Numbered from the stretch's first letter, positions 51,694 through 60,439 are shown. The stretch is 64,000 nt of DNA from Alistipes excrementigallinarum (GCA_019112825.1 DXIP01000023.1:62001-126000); one strand, 5' to 3'. Made by a program: numbers and translations. The notes: a model not told the origin generated them from the sequence alone.

Positions 51694-51852
51694 ACCATTT
51701 GCGGCGGAAAACGGAGCGTCTGGAGGACGTTGTTCATGGCTGCCCGTGGCTGTCTGCGCCCGGCGGAGACCGCTTGGCGGCCGTTTCGAACAAAAAGGTG
51801 CATGCGGATGTTCGATTTCGGACGAAAATGTTGCATATTTCTCAGAATTTTG

Positions 51853-51860
51853 TACTTTTG
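51853..51860 (+). promoter_or_regulatory. promoter of the structured leader / DUF4190-like gene
   Basis: TACTTTTG, a consensus -7 box, preceded by A+T-rich sequence. Transcription would start near 51866, giving a leader of ~165 bases. Confidence 0.65.
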
Positions 51861-51866
51861 TAACAA

Positions 51867-52031
51867 CACGTTGAAGGAGACGTAAGTTTGCCTCCTGAAT
51901 CCGGGCTTCCCGGATGAGGTGACTGCGAATGAGAAGTGCGAGATTCCCGGGATGGGAAGTGGACTGCTGCACCACGTCTCCTTTCCAAGAACAGCTGCCG
52001 AGGTGCGGGCGGCAAAAACACATGAACGATT
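51867..52031 (+). ncRNA. candidate structured leader RNA
   Basis: The leader folds around a perfect 10-bp closing stem, AAGGAGACGT (51874-51883) with ACGTCTCCTT (51974-51983). Inside it ATCCGGG (51899-51905) pairs with CCCGGAT (51909-51915), extended by CCTC/GAGG, and TTCCC pairs with GGGAA near 51945-51958. The remainder (52 bases) before the ATG is less structured. This looks like a cis-regulatory RNA or independent small RNA; I do not recognise a known class. Confidence 0.4.
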
Positions 52032-52334
52032 ATGGAAGAAAATGTACAAAAGCCGCAGGGCAAGGAGAACCAGGGCCAGACGATTATCATCAACCAGCCC
52101 GCTGAAAAGAAATCGAACGGAGTAGGTACGGCCGGTTTCGTGCTCGCACTGCTGGGCCTGATTTTCTCCTGGGTTCCCGTGCTGGGATGGATTCTCTGGG
52201 TACTGGGTCTGATTCTGTCGCTCGTGGGCGTATTCCGTACGCCGCGCGGCCTGTCGATTGCCGGTCTGGTCATCTCCTTCCTGGGACTGATTCTGCTGAT
52301 TGTCCTGGTTGGAGCCGTGGCTGCAGCCTTCTGA
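52032..52334 (+). CDS. DUF4190-like small membrane protein
   Basis: A 100-residue protein. A polar N-terminal 30 residues (KPQGKENQGQTIIINQPAEKK) is followed by two hydrophobic hairpin helices (VGTAGFVLALLGLIFSWVPVLGWILWVLGLILSLVGV and LSIAGLVISFLGLILLIVLVGAVAAAF), the typical DUF4190 layout. Function unknown; possibly a membrane-organising protein. It is preceded by a long structured leader and followed by a strong terminator, so it stands alone. Confidence 0.8.
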   Translation: MEENVQKPQGKENQGQTIIINQPAEKKSNGVGTAGFVLALLGLIFSWVPVLGWILWVLGLILSLVGVFRTPRGLSIAGLVISFLGLILLIVLVGAVAAAF

Positions 52335-52389
52335 CATCGGCCCCTGACCTCCGGAGTGCGTGAGGCGCCTCCTCCGGAAACGAGTCAAA

Positions 52390-52435
52390 CGGACCTTCTC
52401 ACTGTACGGACGGCAGTGCGGAGGTCCGCTTTTTT
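52390..52435 (+). terminator. terminator of DUF4190-like gene
   Basis: CGGACC and GGTCCG with an inner CACTG/CAGTG stem, followed by TTTTTT. Confidence 0.85.
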
Positions 52436-52629
52436 GTGCCCCTCTCCGCCGTGCGGAGAGGCTTCGACCGGGAGAGAGCCGGCTGCGCGTCCGACCGGGA
52501 GAAGCTGGCTGTGCCTCCGGCCGAGTCTACGGCCGGGAAAGTCTGGTGGGCGTCCGGCCGGGGAGGAGGATATCGGCCGGTTCGAAACCGTTTGTCCGCC
52601 TGTTGCCCGGGCGCATTTGGGCCGGGATG
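52436..52629. other. intergenic, G+C-rich, no gene seen
   Basis: About 190 bases with drifting short repeats (CGTCCGRCCGGG, GGCTGTGCCTCCGGCC). No promoter or gene recognised. Sits between two convergent terminators. Confidence 0.55.
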
Positions 52630-52670
52630 GAAAAGAGAGCGGGACCCTTCCGTTGAGGAAAGGTCCCGCT
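52630..52670 (-). terminator. terminator of aspS
   Basis: AGCGGGACC and GGTCCCGCT arms with an inner CCTTCC/GGAAAGG stem; T-rich sequence follows on the minus strand; 45 bases past the stop. Confidence 0.85.
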
Positions 52671-52714
52671 TGTCGCATCGGAAGAGCGGCGCGGCTCTCC
52701 GGAACGCTGGTTGC

Positions 52715-54469
52715 CTATTTTTCCGGCTTGCGCAGTTCGAGGTAGAGTTCGTCAAGCTGCGACTGGTCGAGGTACGACGGTGCGTCGAGCATCACGTCGC
52801 GGCCGGCGTTGTTCTTCGGGAAGGCGATGTAGTCGCGGATGGAGTCCGAGCCGCCGAAGAGTGAGCAGAGCCGGTCGAAGCCGAAGGCCAGACCTCCGTG
52901 AGGGGGTGCACCGTACTTGAAGGCGTTCATCAGGAAGCCGAACTGCTCCTGCGCACGCTCGGGCGTAAAGCCCAGGCACTTGAAGATGCGGGCCTGGAGC
53001 TTGGCGTCGTGGATACGAATCGAGCCGCCGCCGATTTCGGTGCCGTTGCAGACGAAGTCGTAGGCGTTGGCGCGTACGCGGCCGGGGTCGCTCTCGAGGT
53101 ACTCGTAATCCTCGGGCTTGGGCGAGGTGAAGGGGTGGTGCATCGCATAGAAGCGCTGCGTCTCCTCGTCCCACTCGAACATCGGAAAGTCGACCACCCA
53201 CAGCGGGGCGAACTTCTTCGGGTCGCGCAGTCCGAGCTGCTGGGCCACTTCGAGGCGCAGGGCGCAGAGCTGCGTGAGCGTCTTGAACTTCGGGCCGCTG
53301 AGGATGAAGACCATGTCGCCGGCCTTGGCACCGCAGCGCTCGGCCAGTGCGCGCACCTGCTCCGGCGTGAAGAACTTGTCAATCGACGACTTGATGCCCG
53401 ACTCCTCGACGCGGAGCCAGATGAGCCCCTTGGCGCCCACCTGCGGACGCTTGACATACTCGGTCAGGGCGTCAATCTGCTTGCGGGTGTAGGTCGCACA
53501 GCCCGTGGCGGCGAAGCCCGTCACATACTCGGCGTTGTCGAAGACGCTGAAGCCGTGCCCCTTGGCGAGCTCCGTAAGGTCCGAGAACTCCATTCCGAAG
53601 CGCAGGTCGGGCTTGTCCGAACCGTACTTCTCCATCGCCTCAATCCAGGGCATGCGGCGGAAGGGCTCCGTGAAGTCGATGCCCATGACCGCGTGGAACA
53701 TGTGCTTGGCCCAGCGCTCGAACACCTCGAGGATGTCCTCCTGCTCGACGAACGACATCTCGCAGTCGATTTGGGTGAACTCGGGCTGACGGTCGGCGCG
53801 CAGGTCCTCGTCGCGGAAGCAGCGCACAATCTGGAAGTACTTGTCGTAGCCGGCCACCATGAGCAGCTGCTTGAGCGTCTGCGGCGACTGGGGCAGGGCG
53901 TAGAACTGGTTGGGGTTCATGCGGCTCGGCACGACGAAGTCGCGCGCGCCTTCGGGCGTGGAGCCCACCAGATAGGGGGTCTCGATTTCGAGGAAGCCCT
54001 CGGCATCGAGGAAGCGGCGAATCTCCTGGGCCATCTTGTGGCGCAGGATGAGGTTGCGCTGCAGCGGCGGACGGCGCAGGTCGAGGTAGCGGTACTTCAT
54101 CCGCAGGTCGTCACCGCCGTCCGAGACCTCCTCGATGGTGAAGGGCGGGGTCAGCGCCTCGTTGAGGATGTTGACCTGCTCGGCCGCCACCTCGATGTCG
54201 CCCGTCGGCATCTTGGGGTTCTTCGACGAACGCTCGACGACGCGGCCCGTGACCTGGACGACGAACTCGCGTCCCAGACGGGAGGCCGCCTCGCGTGCCT
54301 GGGCCGGGGAGTGCTCCTCGACGACAATCTGCGTGATGCCGTAGCGGTCGCGCAGGTCGATGAAGGTCATCGCCCCGAGGTTTCTCACTTTCTGCACCCA
54401 CCCTGCCAGGGTGACGCGCTCGTTGACGTTTTCGACTCTCAGGGAGCCGCACGTATGGGTTCTGTACAT
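52715..54469 (-). CDS. aspS: aspartate--tRNA ligase
   Basis: A 584-residue class IIb aminoacyl-tRNA synthetase. The N-terminal OB-fold anticodon-binding domain (VTLAGWVQKVRNLGAMTFIDLRDR, near 18-41) precedes the catalytic core with motif 2 (FRDEDLRADRQPEFTQID near 210-228) and motif 3 (GLAFGFDRL near 530). The bacterial-type insertion domain (residues ~290-400, GFSVFDNAEYVTGFAATGC) is present. Full length. Adjacent dinB is transcribed in the same direction but apart. Confidence 0.96.
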   Translation of the reverse strand: MYRTHTCGSLRVENVNERVTLAGWVQKVRNLGAMTFIDLRDRYGITQIVVEEHSPAQAREAASRLGREFVVQVTGRVVERSSKNPKMPTGDIEVAAEQVNILNEALTPPFTIEEVSDGGDDLRMKYRYLDLRRPPLQRNLILRHKMAQEIRRFLDAEGFLEIETPYLVGSTPEGARDFVVPSRMNPNQFYALPQSPQTLKQLLMVAGYDKYFQIVRCFRDEDLRADRQPEFTQIDCEMSFVEQEDILEVFERWAKHMFHAVMGIDFTEPFRRMPWIEAMEKYGSDKPDLRFGMEFSDLTELAKGHGFSVFDNAEYVTGFAATGCATYTRKQIDALTEYVKRPQVGAKGLIWLRVEESGIKSSIDKFFTPEQVRALAERCGAKAGDMVFILSGPKFKTLTQLCALRLEVAQQLGLRDPKKFAPLWVVDFPMFEWDEETQRFYAMHHPFTSPKPEDYEYLESDPGRVRANAYDFVCNGTEIGGGSIRIHDAKLQARIFKCLGFTPERAQEQFGFLMNAFKYGAPPHGGLAFGFDRLCSLFGGSDSIRDYIAFPKNNAGRDVMLDAPSYLDQSQLDELYLELRKPEK

Positions 54470-54512
54470 GGAGCTATTGAGTTTGTTTTTGTTAGAATCC
54501 TTTTGTAACGGG

Positions 54513-54520
54513 CAAATTTA
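54513..54520 (-). promoter_or_regulatory. promoter of aspS
   Basis: TAAATTTG on the minus strand, 44 bases before the start codon. Confidence 0.55.
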
Positions 54521-54631
54521 GGAAAAATTCACAACAGACGTTCACATTTTCCCGATTTTTCGCCCTTCGGGGCCCTTCGTGCGTCCCGGCCGGCGGAGGG
54601 GACGGGCCCTTCGGCCCCGGCACCGGGCCGC

Positions 54632-55708
54632 CTACGGCTTCCGCTGGTCGCAATCGAAGTCGAAGCAAAGCTGCACGCACTCCGGGCATGCTTCGGATGA
54701 ATTGCCCACCGTCAGCCCGATGAGGCGGACGCGGTGGCCGCCCAGGTCGGTGGCCGCAAGCAGCTCCTCGGAGACCACGCGCAGCTCCTCGGCCGAGGCC
54801 ACGGCCGCCGCGAGGGTCCGCGAGCGGGTAATCTGGCGGAAGTCGTCGAACTTGAGCTTCAGCACGACGGTCCGGCCGGCGAATTCGTGGCGCTGGAGCC
54901 GCGCCCAGAGCTCGTCGCGCACCCCCGCAAGTTCGAACGCGAGCCGCCCGCGGTCGCCGGTATCCTCGGCAAAGGTGGTCTCGGCCCCGAGCGACTTGCG
55001 GATACGGTTGGGGGTCACTTCGCGCTCGTCGATGCCGCGCGCATAGCCGTAGTAGGCGTGGCCCGCCTTGCCGAAGTGGTGGACGAGCGCCTCCTCGCTC
55101 CAGAGCCGCAGGTCGGCCCCCGTGCGGATGCCCAGCCGGTGCATCCGTTCGGCCGTGACCTCGCCGATGCCGAAGAAGCGCTCGACGGGGAGTGCCGCGA
55201 CGAACTCCTCGACCTGGGCCGGGGCAATCGTGAAGAGCCCGTCGGGCTTGCGGTAGTCCGAGGCGATTTTCGCCAGCATCTTGTTCACCGAGATGCCCGC
55301 CGAGGCGGTCAGTCCGGTCTCGGCGCGGATGGCTGCCTTGATTTCGCGCGCCACGAGCGTCGCCGAGCGGTGGTGCGAGACGTCGAGAAAGGCCTCGTCG
55401 AGCGAGAGGGGCTCGACCAGTTCGGTGTAGCGGTGGAAGATGGCGCGAATCTGCTGCGAGACCTCCTTGTAGACCTCGAAGCGGGCCGGGACGAAAATCA
55501 GCGAGGGGCAGAGTCTCCGCGCCACGGCAGAGGGTAGGGCCGAGTGTACGCCGTAGGGGCGCGCCTCGTAGCTGGCCGTGGCCACCACGCCCCGCGGGCC
55601 GTCGTAGCCCACGGCAATCGGGCGCCCCCGGTAGGCGGGGTTGTCGCGCTGTTCGACCGAGGCGAAGAAGGCGTCCATGTCGACGTGTATGATTTTGCGC
55701 TGCGCCAT
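54632..55708 (-). CDS. dinB: DNA polymerase IV (Y-family)
   Basis: A 358-residue error-prone polymerase for lesion bypass. The two metal-binding segments, IIHVDMDAFFASVEQ at 6-20 and SLDEAFLDVS near 100-110, hold the catalytic Asp and Glu residues; the FAxxIASDYRKPDG and GIGEVTAERMHRLGIRTGADL helix-hairpin-helix (near 180-210) follow, then the little-finger domain. Length fits the family. Its start is fixed by the conserved MAQRKIIHVDMDAFF; the promoter is at 55729-55736. Confidence 0.95.
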   Translation of the reverse strand: MAQRKIIHVDMDAFFASVEQRDNPAYRGRPIAVGYDGPRGVVATASYEARPYGVHSALPSAVARRLCPSLIFVPARFEVYKEVSQQIRAIFHRYTELVEPLSLDEAFLDVSHHRSATLVAREIKAAIRAETGLTASAGISVNKMLAKIASDYRKPDGLFTIAPAQVEEFVAALPVERFFGIGEVTAERMHRLGIRTGADLRLWSEEALVHHFGKAGHAYYGYARGIDEREVTPNRIRKSLGAETTFAEDTGDRGRLAFELAGVRDELWARLQRHEFAGRTVVLKLKFDDFRQITRSRTLAAAVASAEELRVVSEELLAATDLGGHRVRLIGLTVGNSSEACPECVQLCFDFDCDQRKP

Positions 55709-55728
55709 TATCGCGGTGTTTTCCGAAG

Positions 55729-55736
55729 CAAAGATA
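55729..55736 (-). promoter_or_regulatory. promoter of dinB
   Basis: TATCTTTG on the minus strand, 21 bases before the start codon. Confidence 0.65.
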
Positions 55737-55813
55737 GGAAGAAACGGCGTGGTGCGTACCCGTGGGTGCCGCTTTTCCGCGCCGGAGCGTTTGGACATAC
55801 GGCGGAAATTTTC

Positions 55814-55821
55814 TATATTTG
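55814..55821 (+). promoter_or_regulatory. promoter of TonB-like gene
   Basis: TATATTTG on the plus strand, 93 bases before the ATG. Confidence 0.65.
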
Positions 55822-55913
55822 TTAGAGAATAGGGCGGGCGAAGCGGACTCCGGAGCCCGCCGCCCGGATATGCCCTGTTGACGAAGTACCCCTAAAATAA
55901 AAATGTAACCTTT

Positions 55914-56339
55914 ATGAAGTCCCTGTCGATTCTTCGATGCGCGGTTGCCGCCCTCCTGCTGATGGCGGCCGGAACCGTCGCGGCAGCAACCCATGCCCAG
56001 TCGCCCGCTTCGGACGAAAGCTCCGAGGTTCGGATGATGGCCCAGCAGATGCCCTCGTTCAAGGGCGGTACGGTGGCGGCCTACCAGAAGTGGGTCTCCT
56101 TCAAGGCCCGTTCCGAGGCCCGCGCCAAGGGGGTGAAGGGCACCTGCAGCGCCAATGTCCTCTTCGTGGTCGATACGCAGGGGCAGGTGACCGACATCGA
56201 GGTGAAGTCCGCCTCGTCGCAGGAGTTTGCCGACGCGGTGACGCAGGTTATGGAGCGCTCGCCCAAGTGGCGTGCGGGCCGGCAGGACGGCAAGCCGGTG
56301 AAGGTGCGGCTGCTGATAACGGTGACGGCCGAAATCTGA
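55914..56339 (+). CDS. TonB C-terminal-domain periplasmic protein
   Basis: A 141-residue protein with a cleavable signal peptide (residues ~6-28, ending near ATHAQ). The mature part matches the TonB C-terminal domain used in energy transducers: PSFKGGTVAAYQKWVSF at the start, GTCSANVLFVVDTQGQVTDIEVKSAS and SPKWRAGRQDGKPVKVRLLITV at the end. It has no proline-rich linker or retained membrane anchor, so it is not a classical TonB; in Bacteroidota such proteins may act as adaptors in the periplasm. Stands alone before tadA. Confidence 0.8.
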   Translation: MKSLSILRCAVAALLLMAAGTVAAATHAQSPASDESSEVRMMAQQMPSFKGGTVAAYQKWVSFKARSEARAKGVKGTCSANVLFVVDTQGQVTDIEVKSASSQEFADAVTQVMERSPKWRAGRQDGKPVKVRLLITVTAEI

Positions 56340-56416
56340 TGCGCACCTGCCGCCGTGAATCCGCACCGGGACCGCGGGCCCCGGTGCGGGGAGTTCATAT
56401 GCCCTGATGCAACGGA

Positions 56417-56899
56417 ATGAAAAGCAATATGGAAGGTTTGGAACAACAGCAACTTGACGAAAAATTCATGCGCCTCGCACTAAACGAGGCGCATCATGCG
56501 TTAGATGCATGCGAGGTCCCCATCGGCGCGGTGGTCGTCTCCGGTGAGACGGTCGTGGGCCGGGGGCACAATCTGGTGGAGACGCTCCGCGACCCGACGG
56601 CCCATGCCGAGATGCAGGCGCTGACGGCAGCCGCCTCGACGCTCGGGGGCAAATACCTGCAGGGCTGTACGCTCTACGTGACCGTCGAACCCTGCATCAT
56701 GTGCGCCGGCGCGATTGGCTGGGCCCAGGTGGCCCGCGTGGTGTGGGGCGCCGACGACCCCAAGAAGGGCTATCGCTGCTACTCCGACGGGGTGTTCCAC
56801 CCCCGCACGACCGTCACGCGCGGCGTGCTGCGCGGGGAGTGTGAGGAGCTGATGACCCGTTTTTTCGCCTCGCTGCGCCGACAGCCTCTTGTAAAATAG
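56417..56899 (+). CDS. tadA: tRNA-specific adenosine(34) deaminase
   Basis: A 160-residue deaminase that makes inosine at the wobble position of tRNA-Arg(ACG). Zinc ligands and catalytic Glu are in HAEMQAL (His 63, Glu 65) and PCIMCAGA (Cys 93 and Cys 96); EVPIGAVVV near 33-41 and the C-terminal helix complete the fold. Cytoplasmic and likely essential. An internal ATG at 56429 (MEGLEQ) is an alternative start. The adjacent TonB-like and TPR genes run the same way but have their own promoters. Confidence 0.93.
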   Translation: MKSNMEGLEQQQLDEKFMRLALNEAHHALDACEVPIGAVVVSGETVVGRGHNLVETLRDPTAHAEMQALTAAASTLGGKYLQGCTLYVTVEPCIMCAGAIGWAQVARVVWGADDPKKGYRCYSDGVFHPRTTVTRGVLRGECEELMTRFFASLRRQPLVK

Positions 56900-56919
56900 A
56901 GAAAAATAAGTTATTTTTG
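56889..56919 (+). promoter_or_regulatory. promoter of TPR protein gene
   Basis: TTG (56889-56891), 20 bp, TATTTTTG (56912-56919), overlapping the 3' end of tadA. Confidence 0.7.
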
Positions 56920-56974
56920 CAACCATCTGCCCGAAAGGGCGACTACGCACGAACATTAAAAACTCTAAGTGAAA

Positions 56975-57913
56975 ATGAAAAAAGTATTGTTATCTGTAGC
57001 TGCGCTCTTTGCTGCGGTATCGCTCTCGGCGCAGGATTTGACGGCTGTCTACAACGAGGCTGCCGCTGCTTACGGTGCCAAGGATTTCGCGGGTGCTGCG
57101 GCCAAGTTCCAGCAGATCATTGACGAGGGCATGGATGCCGAAGGCTCCGAGTCGCTGGTCGCAACCGCCAAGTCGACGCTTCCGAAATGCTACTTCATGA
57201 TGGGCGGCTATGCCGCACAGGCCAAGAAGTACGACGAAGCGCTGACCAACTTCAGCAAGTCGGCCGAGCTGGCCGAGCTCTACGGCGACATGACGCAGAT
57301 GACCAAATCGAAGCAGTGGGTTGCCAAAATCTACCAGCTGCAGGGCGGTGAGGCCTTCAACAACAAGGACTACGCCACCGCATCGGAGATTTTCGCCAAG
57401 GGCTACGCTGCCGACCCCCGCAATACGGACATGGCACTCAACCTGGCGATGAGCTACTGCGAGCTGGGCAAGTATGCCGAGGGTATGGCCATCTACGAGG
57501 ACATCGCCGCGCTGACCAACCCCAAGTATGAGGATGCCGTTGCGAAGGCCAACGAGATGATGACGCTCTATACGAACAACGAGGTTGCCAAGCTGCAGGC
57601 CAACTACGACTACGACGGTATCATCGCCATGGCCGACGCCCTGCTGGCCAAGAACCCCGCAAGCGCCGTTGCTCACAAGGTGCGTCTGCAGGCCTACTCG
57701 AGCAAGCAGGACTTCGCGAAGGTCATCGAGCTGGGTGAGGAGGCTGCCGCCGCACAGACCGACCCCGAGGACAAGAGCCTCATGTACCTGACGCTGGGCG
57801 CCGCCTACAACGCCAAGGAGATGAAGCCGCAGGCCATCGCCGCCTTCCAGAAGGTGACCGACGGTCCGGCCGTCGAGAGTGCCAAGGCCGCTCTTGCCGA
57901 GCTGTCGAAGTAA
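56975..57913 (+). CDS. periplasmic TPR protein
   Basis: A 312-residue secreted protein with signal peptide (VLLSVAALFAAVSLSAQ). About eight TPR hairpins follow, e.g. YNEAAAAYGAKDFAGAAAKFQQII, GGYAAQAKKYDEALTNFSKSAELAE, FNNKDYATASEIFAKGYAADPRN, YAEGMAIYEDIAALTNPKYEDA. Codon usage is highly biased to AAG/GCC, as in strongly expressed genes. Probably a periplasmic or outer-membrane scaffold. The ATG at 56975 gives a normal signal peptide; a GTG six bases upstream is not needed. A terminator lies ~150 bases beyond. Confidence 0.85.
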   Translation: MKKVLLSVAALFAAVSLSAQDLTAVYNEAAAAYGAKDFAGAAAKFQQIIDEGMDAEGSESLVATAKSTLPKCYFMMGGYAAQAKKYDEALTNFSKSAELAELYGDMTQMTKSKQWVAKIYQLQGGEAFNNKDYATASEIFAKGYAADPRNTDMALNLAMSYCELGKYAEGMAIYEDIAALTNPKYEDAVAKANEMMTLYTNNEVAKLQANYDYDGIIAMADALLAKNPASAVAHKVRLQAYSSKQDFAKVIELGEEAAAAQTDPEDKSLMYLTLGAAYNAKEMKPQAIAAFQKVTDGPAVESAKAALAELSK

Positions 57914-58065
57914 TCGTCCTGCTCCGCACCGCGAGGGGGGGGAAGGTAGATGCCTGAGCGCCTCTGCTCGCGGGGAGCGGACCAGTGAAGGACCATTGAA
58001 AATATGAAATAAACGGAGCCGGACGGGCTCTGCGAGTTTTGTAATCCTCATCGGAGGGTATCTAC

Positions 58066-58119
58066 GGTACCGGATAAGATGACTGGGTAAAACCAATCGC
58101 TTGTCCGGTACCTTTTTTT
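58066..58119 (+). terminator. terminator before MATE gene
   Basis: GGTACCGGATAAG and CTTGTCCGGTACC arms enclose a 22-base loop and precede TTTTTTT. The 150 bases between the TPR stop and this point hold no gene; a leader or small RNA ending here cannot be excluded. Confidence 0.85.
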
Positions 58120-58129
58120 GTGACAGGTC

Positions 58130-59494
58130 ATGAAACGGAACAATCAGGAGCGCGATGCCATCGATTTGGGCACCGTGCGGGTCTCGACCCTCTTCCGGCG
58201 CCTCTTCGTGCCGACGCTGCTGGGCATGCTGTCGATTTCGGCGGTGACGGTCGCCGACGGAATGTTCGTGGGCCACGGCGTGGGCAGCGACGGCATCGCC
58301 GCCATCAACATCTACGTCCCGCTGCTGATGCTCGCCCAGGGGGTGGGGCTCATGGCCGGCGTGGGGAGCTCGGTGGTGGCCTCGATTCACCTGGCGCGCG
58401 GCAAGGTGCGGGCCGCGCGGCTCAACGTCACCCAGGCTCTCTGGTTCGTGACGCTGCTGACGCTGCTCCTGGTCGGCGCGGTGATGCTCTGGCCCGATGC
58501 GACGGCCCGGATGCTCGGCGCCTCGGAGCGGCTGCTGCCGCTCGTGCGCGATTACCTGCTCTGGTTCTCGCCCGGGCTGCTCTTCCAGATGTGGACGGCC
58601 GTGGGGCTCTTCGTCATCCGCCTCGACGGCGCACCGCGCGTGGCGATGTGGTGCTCGGTTCTCTCGGCCGTGCTGAACGTCGTGCTCGACTGGTGGTTCA
58701 TCTTTCCGCTCGGATGGGGCGTCCGCGGAGCCGCCTTCGCTACGGCCATCAGCGTGGCCGCCGGCGGTGTGGTGGCTGTCGGCTACCTGCTCTTCCGCGC
58801 CCGGACGCTGCGGCTCTGCCGCGTGAAGTGGAGCCGCAAGAGCCTCAGACTCTCGTGGCGCAACATCGGCTACCAGTGCCGCATCGGTTCGTCGGCACTG
58901 CTGGGCGAGATGACGCTCGCCGTGTTGATGTTCGTGGGTAACGGGGTCTTCATGCGAAGGCTGGGCGACGACGGGGTGGGGGCCTTCGGCGTGGCGTGCT
59001 ACTACATCCCCTTCGTCTTCATGGTCGGCAACGCGATTGCACAGTCGGCGCAGCCGATTCTGAGCTACAACTTCGGGCTGGCCAACGGCGTGCGCGTATG
59101 CGCCGCCGCACGCATTGCCCTCATGACGGCCGTCGGCTGCGGCGCGGTGGTCTCGGCGCTCTTCGTCTTCGTCCCCGAGGGGCTGGTCGGACTGTTCCTG
59201 CCCGGTGAGAACCGCGCCGCGCAGCTGGCCGTTGCCGGATTCCCGCTCTTCGCGGCCGGCTTCATCCCCTTTGTGGTCAATCTGACGGCCATCGGCTGCT
59301 ACCAGAGCCTGGAGCGGGTCCGGCCGGCAACCGCCTTTGCGCTGCTGCGCGGATGCGTGCTGCTGGTGCCGAGCTTCCTGCTGCTGCCGGAGCTCTGCGG
59401 CGTTGCGGGCATCTGGTTTGCGCAGCCGCTCTCCGAGACGCTCACCACGGTGTTCATTCTGCTCTATTTTCGGCTGCACCGTCCCCGGCGTTGA
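58130..59494 (+). CDS. MATE family efflux transporter
   Basis: A 454-residue inner-membrane antiporter with twelve hydrophobic segments. Family features: the start LGTVRVSTLFRRLFVPTLLGMLSISAVTVADGMFVGHGVGSDGIAA, a repeated half after ~225 (NIGYQCRIGSSALLGEMTLAVLMFVGNGVFMRRLGDDG), and QSAQPILSYNFG. MATE proteins expel drugs, dyes or metabolites against Na+ or H+. Substrate unknown. It overlaps the convergent queG gene by 41 bases at its 3' end. Confidence 0.92.
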   Translation: MKRNNQERDAIDLGTVRVSTLFRRLFVPTLLGMLSISAVTVADGMFVGHGVGSDGIAAINIYVPLLMLAQGVGLMAGVGSSVVASIHLARGKVRAARLNVTQALWFVTLLTLLLVGAVMLWPDATARMLGASERLLPLVRDYLLWFSPGLLFQMWTAVGLFVIRLDGAPRVAMWCSVLSAVLNVVLDWWFIFPLGWGVRGAAFATAISVAAGGVVAVGYLLFRARTLRLCRVKWSRKSLRLSWRNIGYQCRIGSSALLGEMTLAVLMFVGNGVFMRRLGDDGVGAFGVACYYIPFVFMVGNAIAQSAQPILSYNFGLANGVRVCAAARIALMTAVGCGAVVSALFVFVPEGLVGLFLPGENRAAQLAVAGFPLFAAGFIPFVVNLTAIGCYQSLERVRPATAFALLRGCVLLVPSFLLLPELCGVAGIWFAQPLSETLTTVFILLYFRLHRPRR

Positions 59495-60395
59495 GCCGTG
59501 CATTGCGGCGGATGCGCTCCAGACCGCTGCGCTGGAGGGGCGTCGCCCCGAAGCGCTCCCCGAACTGCCGCTCGTCGAGCGCCTCCCACTCTTCGGACGT
59601 CATCGCACGGGGGTCGAACAGCGGGTCGAAGGCCTTGTTGGCATGGCGCGGAGCGCGGCGGTTGTAGGGGCAGCAGCTCTGGCAGGCGTCGCAGCCGAAG
59701 AGCCAGCCGTGGAGGTCGATGCGCCTCTGCGGTTCGCGCTCGATGGTGTGGCAGGCGATGCAGCGCCCCGTGTCGAGCGTCCGCGGGGCGACGAGCGCCC
59801 CGGTGGGGCAGCTCTCGAGGCAGCGGTTGCAGCGGCCGCACCCCTCGCGAGTGCAGGGGGCGTCGTAGCTGTCGGCCTCGTCGGTGAGCAGCAGCTCGCC
59901 CAGCAGCACGAAGCTCCCCAGCGTCGGGGTGACGAGCAGCGACTGGCGGCCAATCCATCCCAGCCCCGCCTCGACGGCCAGCTGCTTCTCGAGCAGCGGC
60001 GCCGTGTCGACGAACGCACGCCCCTGCAGTTCGGGGTAGCGCTGCCGCAGCGCGCCGAGCATGCCGCGGAGCATCTGCCGGATGGTGGTGTGGTAGTCGG
60101 TCGTCAGGGCGTAGGAGGCGATTTTCGTGCGGCACGAGGCGGGGTAGCCCTCGCTCGCCTCGTTCTTGTAGCCCACGGCGCAGACGACGGCCGTGCGGGC
60201 CCCCTCGACCAGACGCGCGGGGTCAAACCGTTTGTCGAGGTTGCGTGCCAGGTAGTCGAGCGAGGAGTTGTAGCCCTCTGCAAGCCACGAGCGGAAGCGT
60301 CGCTCGTTCTCGGGAAAGGGTCTGCAGCGGGCGATTCCGCAGAGGTCGAAGCCCGCTTCGACGGCCAGGCGTTTGATGTAGAGACTCTCGAGCAT
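59454..60395 (-). CDS. queG: epoxyqueuosine reductase QueG
   Basis: A 313-residue cobalamin-dependent enzyme that completes queuosine in tRNA. The N-terminal domain (GFDLCGIARCRPFP, near 15-28, YLARNLDKRFDP) binds the cofactor; two [4Fe-4S] motifs lie near 180-197 (CTREGCGRCNRCLESCP) and 215-260 (CIACHTIE ... CDACQSCCPYN). Length and order match QueG. It overlaps the MATE gene convergently by 41 bases, an uncommonly long overlap. Promoter at 60411-60418. Confidence 0.94.
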   Translation of the reverse strand: MLESLYIKRLAVEAGFDLCGIARCRPFPENERRFRSWLAEGYNSSLDYLARNLDKRFDPARLVEGARTAVVCAVGYKNEASEGYPASCRTKIASYALTTDYHTTIRQMLRGMLGALRQRYPELQGRAFVDTAPLLEKQLAVEAGLGWIGRQSLLVTPTLGSFVLLGELLLTDEADSYDAPCTREGCGRCNRCLESCPTGALVAPRTLDTGRCIACHTIEREPQRRIDLHGWLFGCDACQSCCPYNRRAPRHANKAFDPLFDPRAMTSEEWEALDERQFGERFGATPLQRSGLERIRRNARLNAGDGAAENRAE

Positions 60396-60410
60396 TGCAA
60401 GATTTTGTTT

Positions 60411-60418
60411 CAAAAATA
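60411..60418 (-). promoter_or_regulatory. promoter of queG
   Basis: TATTTTTG on the minus strand, 16 bases before the start codon; divergent from the ligase promoter at 60440-60447. Confidence 0.6.
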
Positions 60419-60439
60419 GCGTTTTTCGGGGGAATTTCG

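Noticed and set aside
51842..52273. minus-strand frame opposite the DUF4190-like gene
   Set aside because: The plus-strand frame has a DUF4190 layout, a promoter and a terminator; the minus frame has none.
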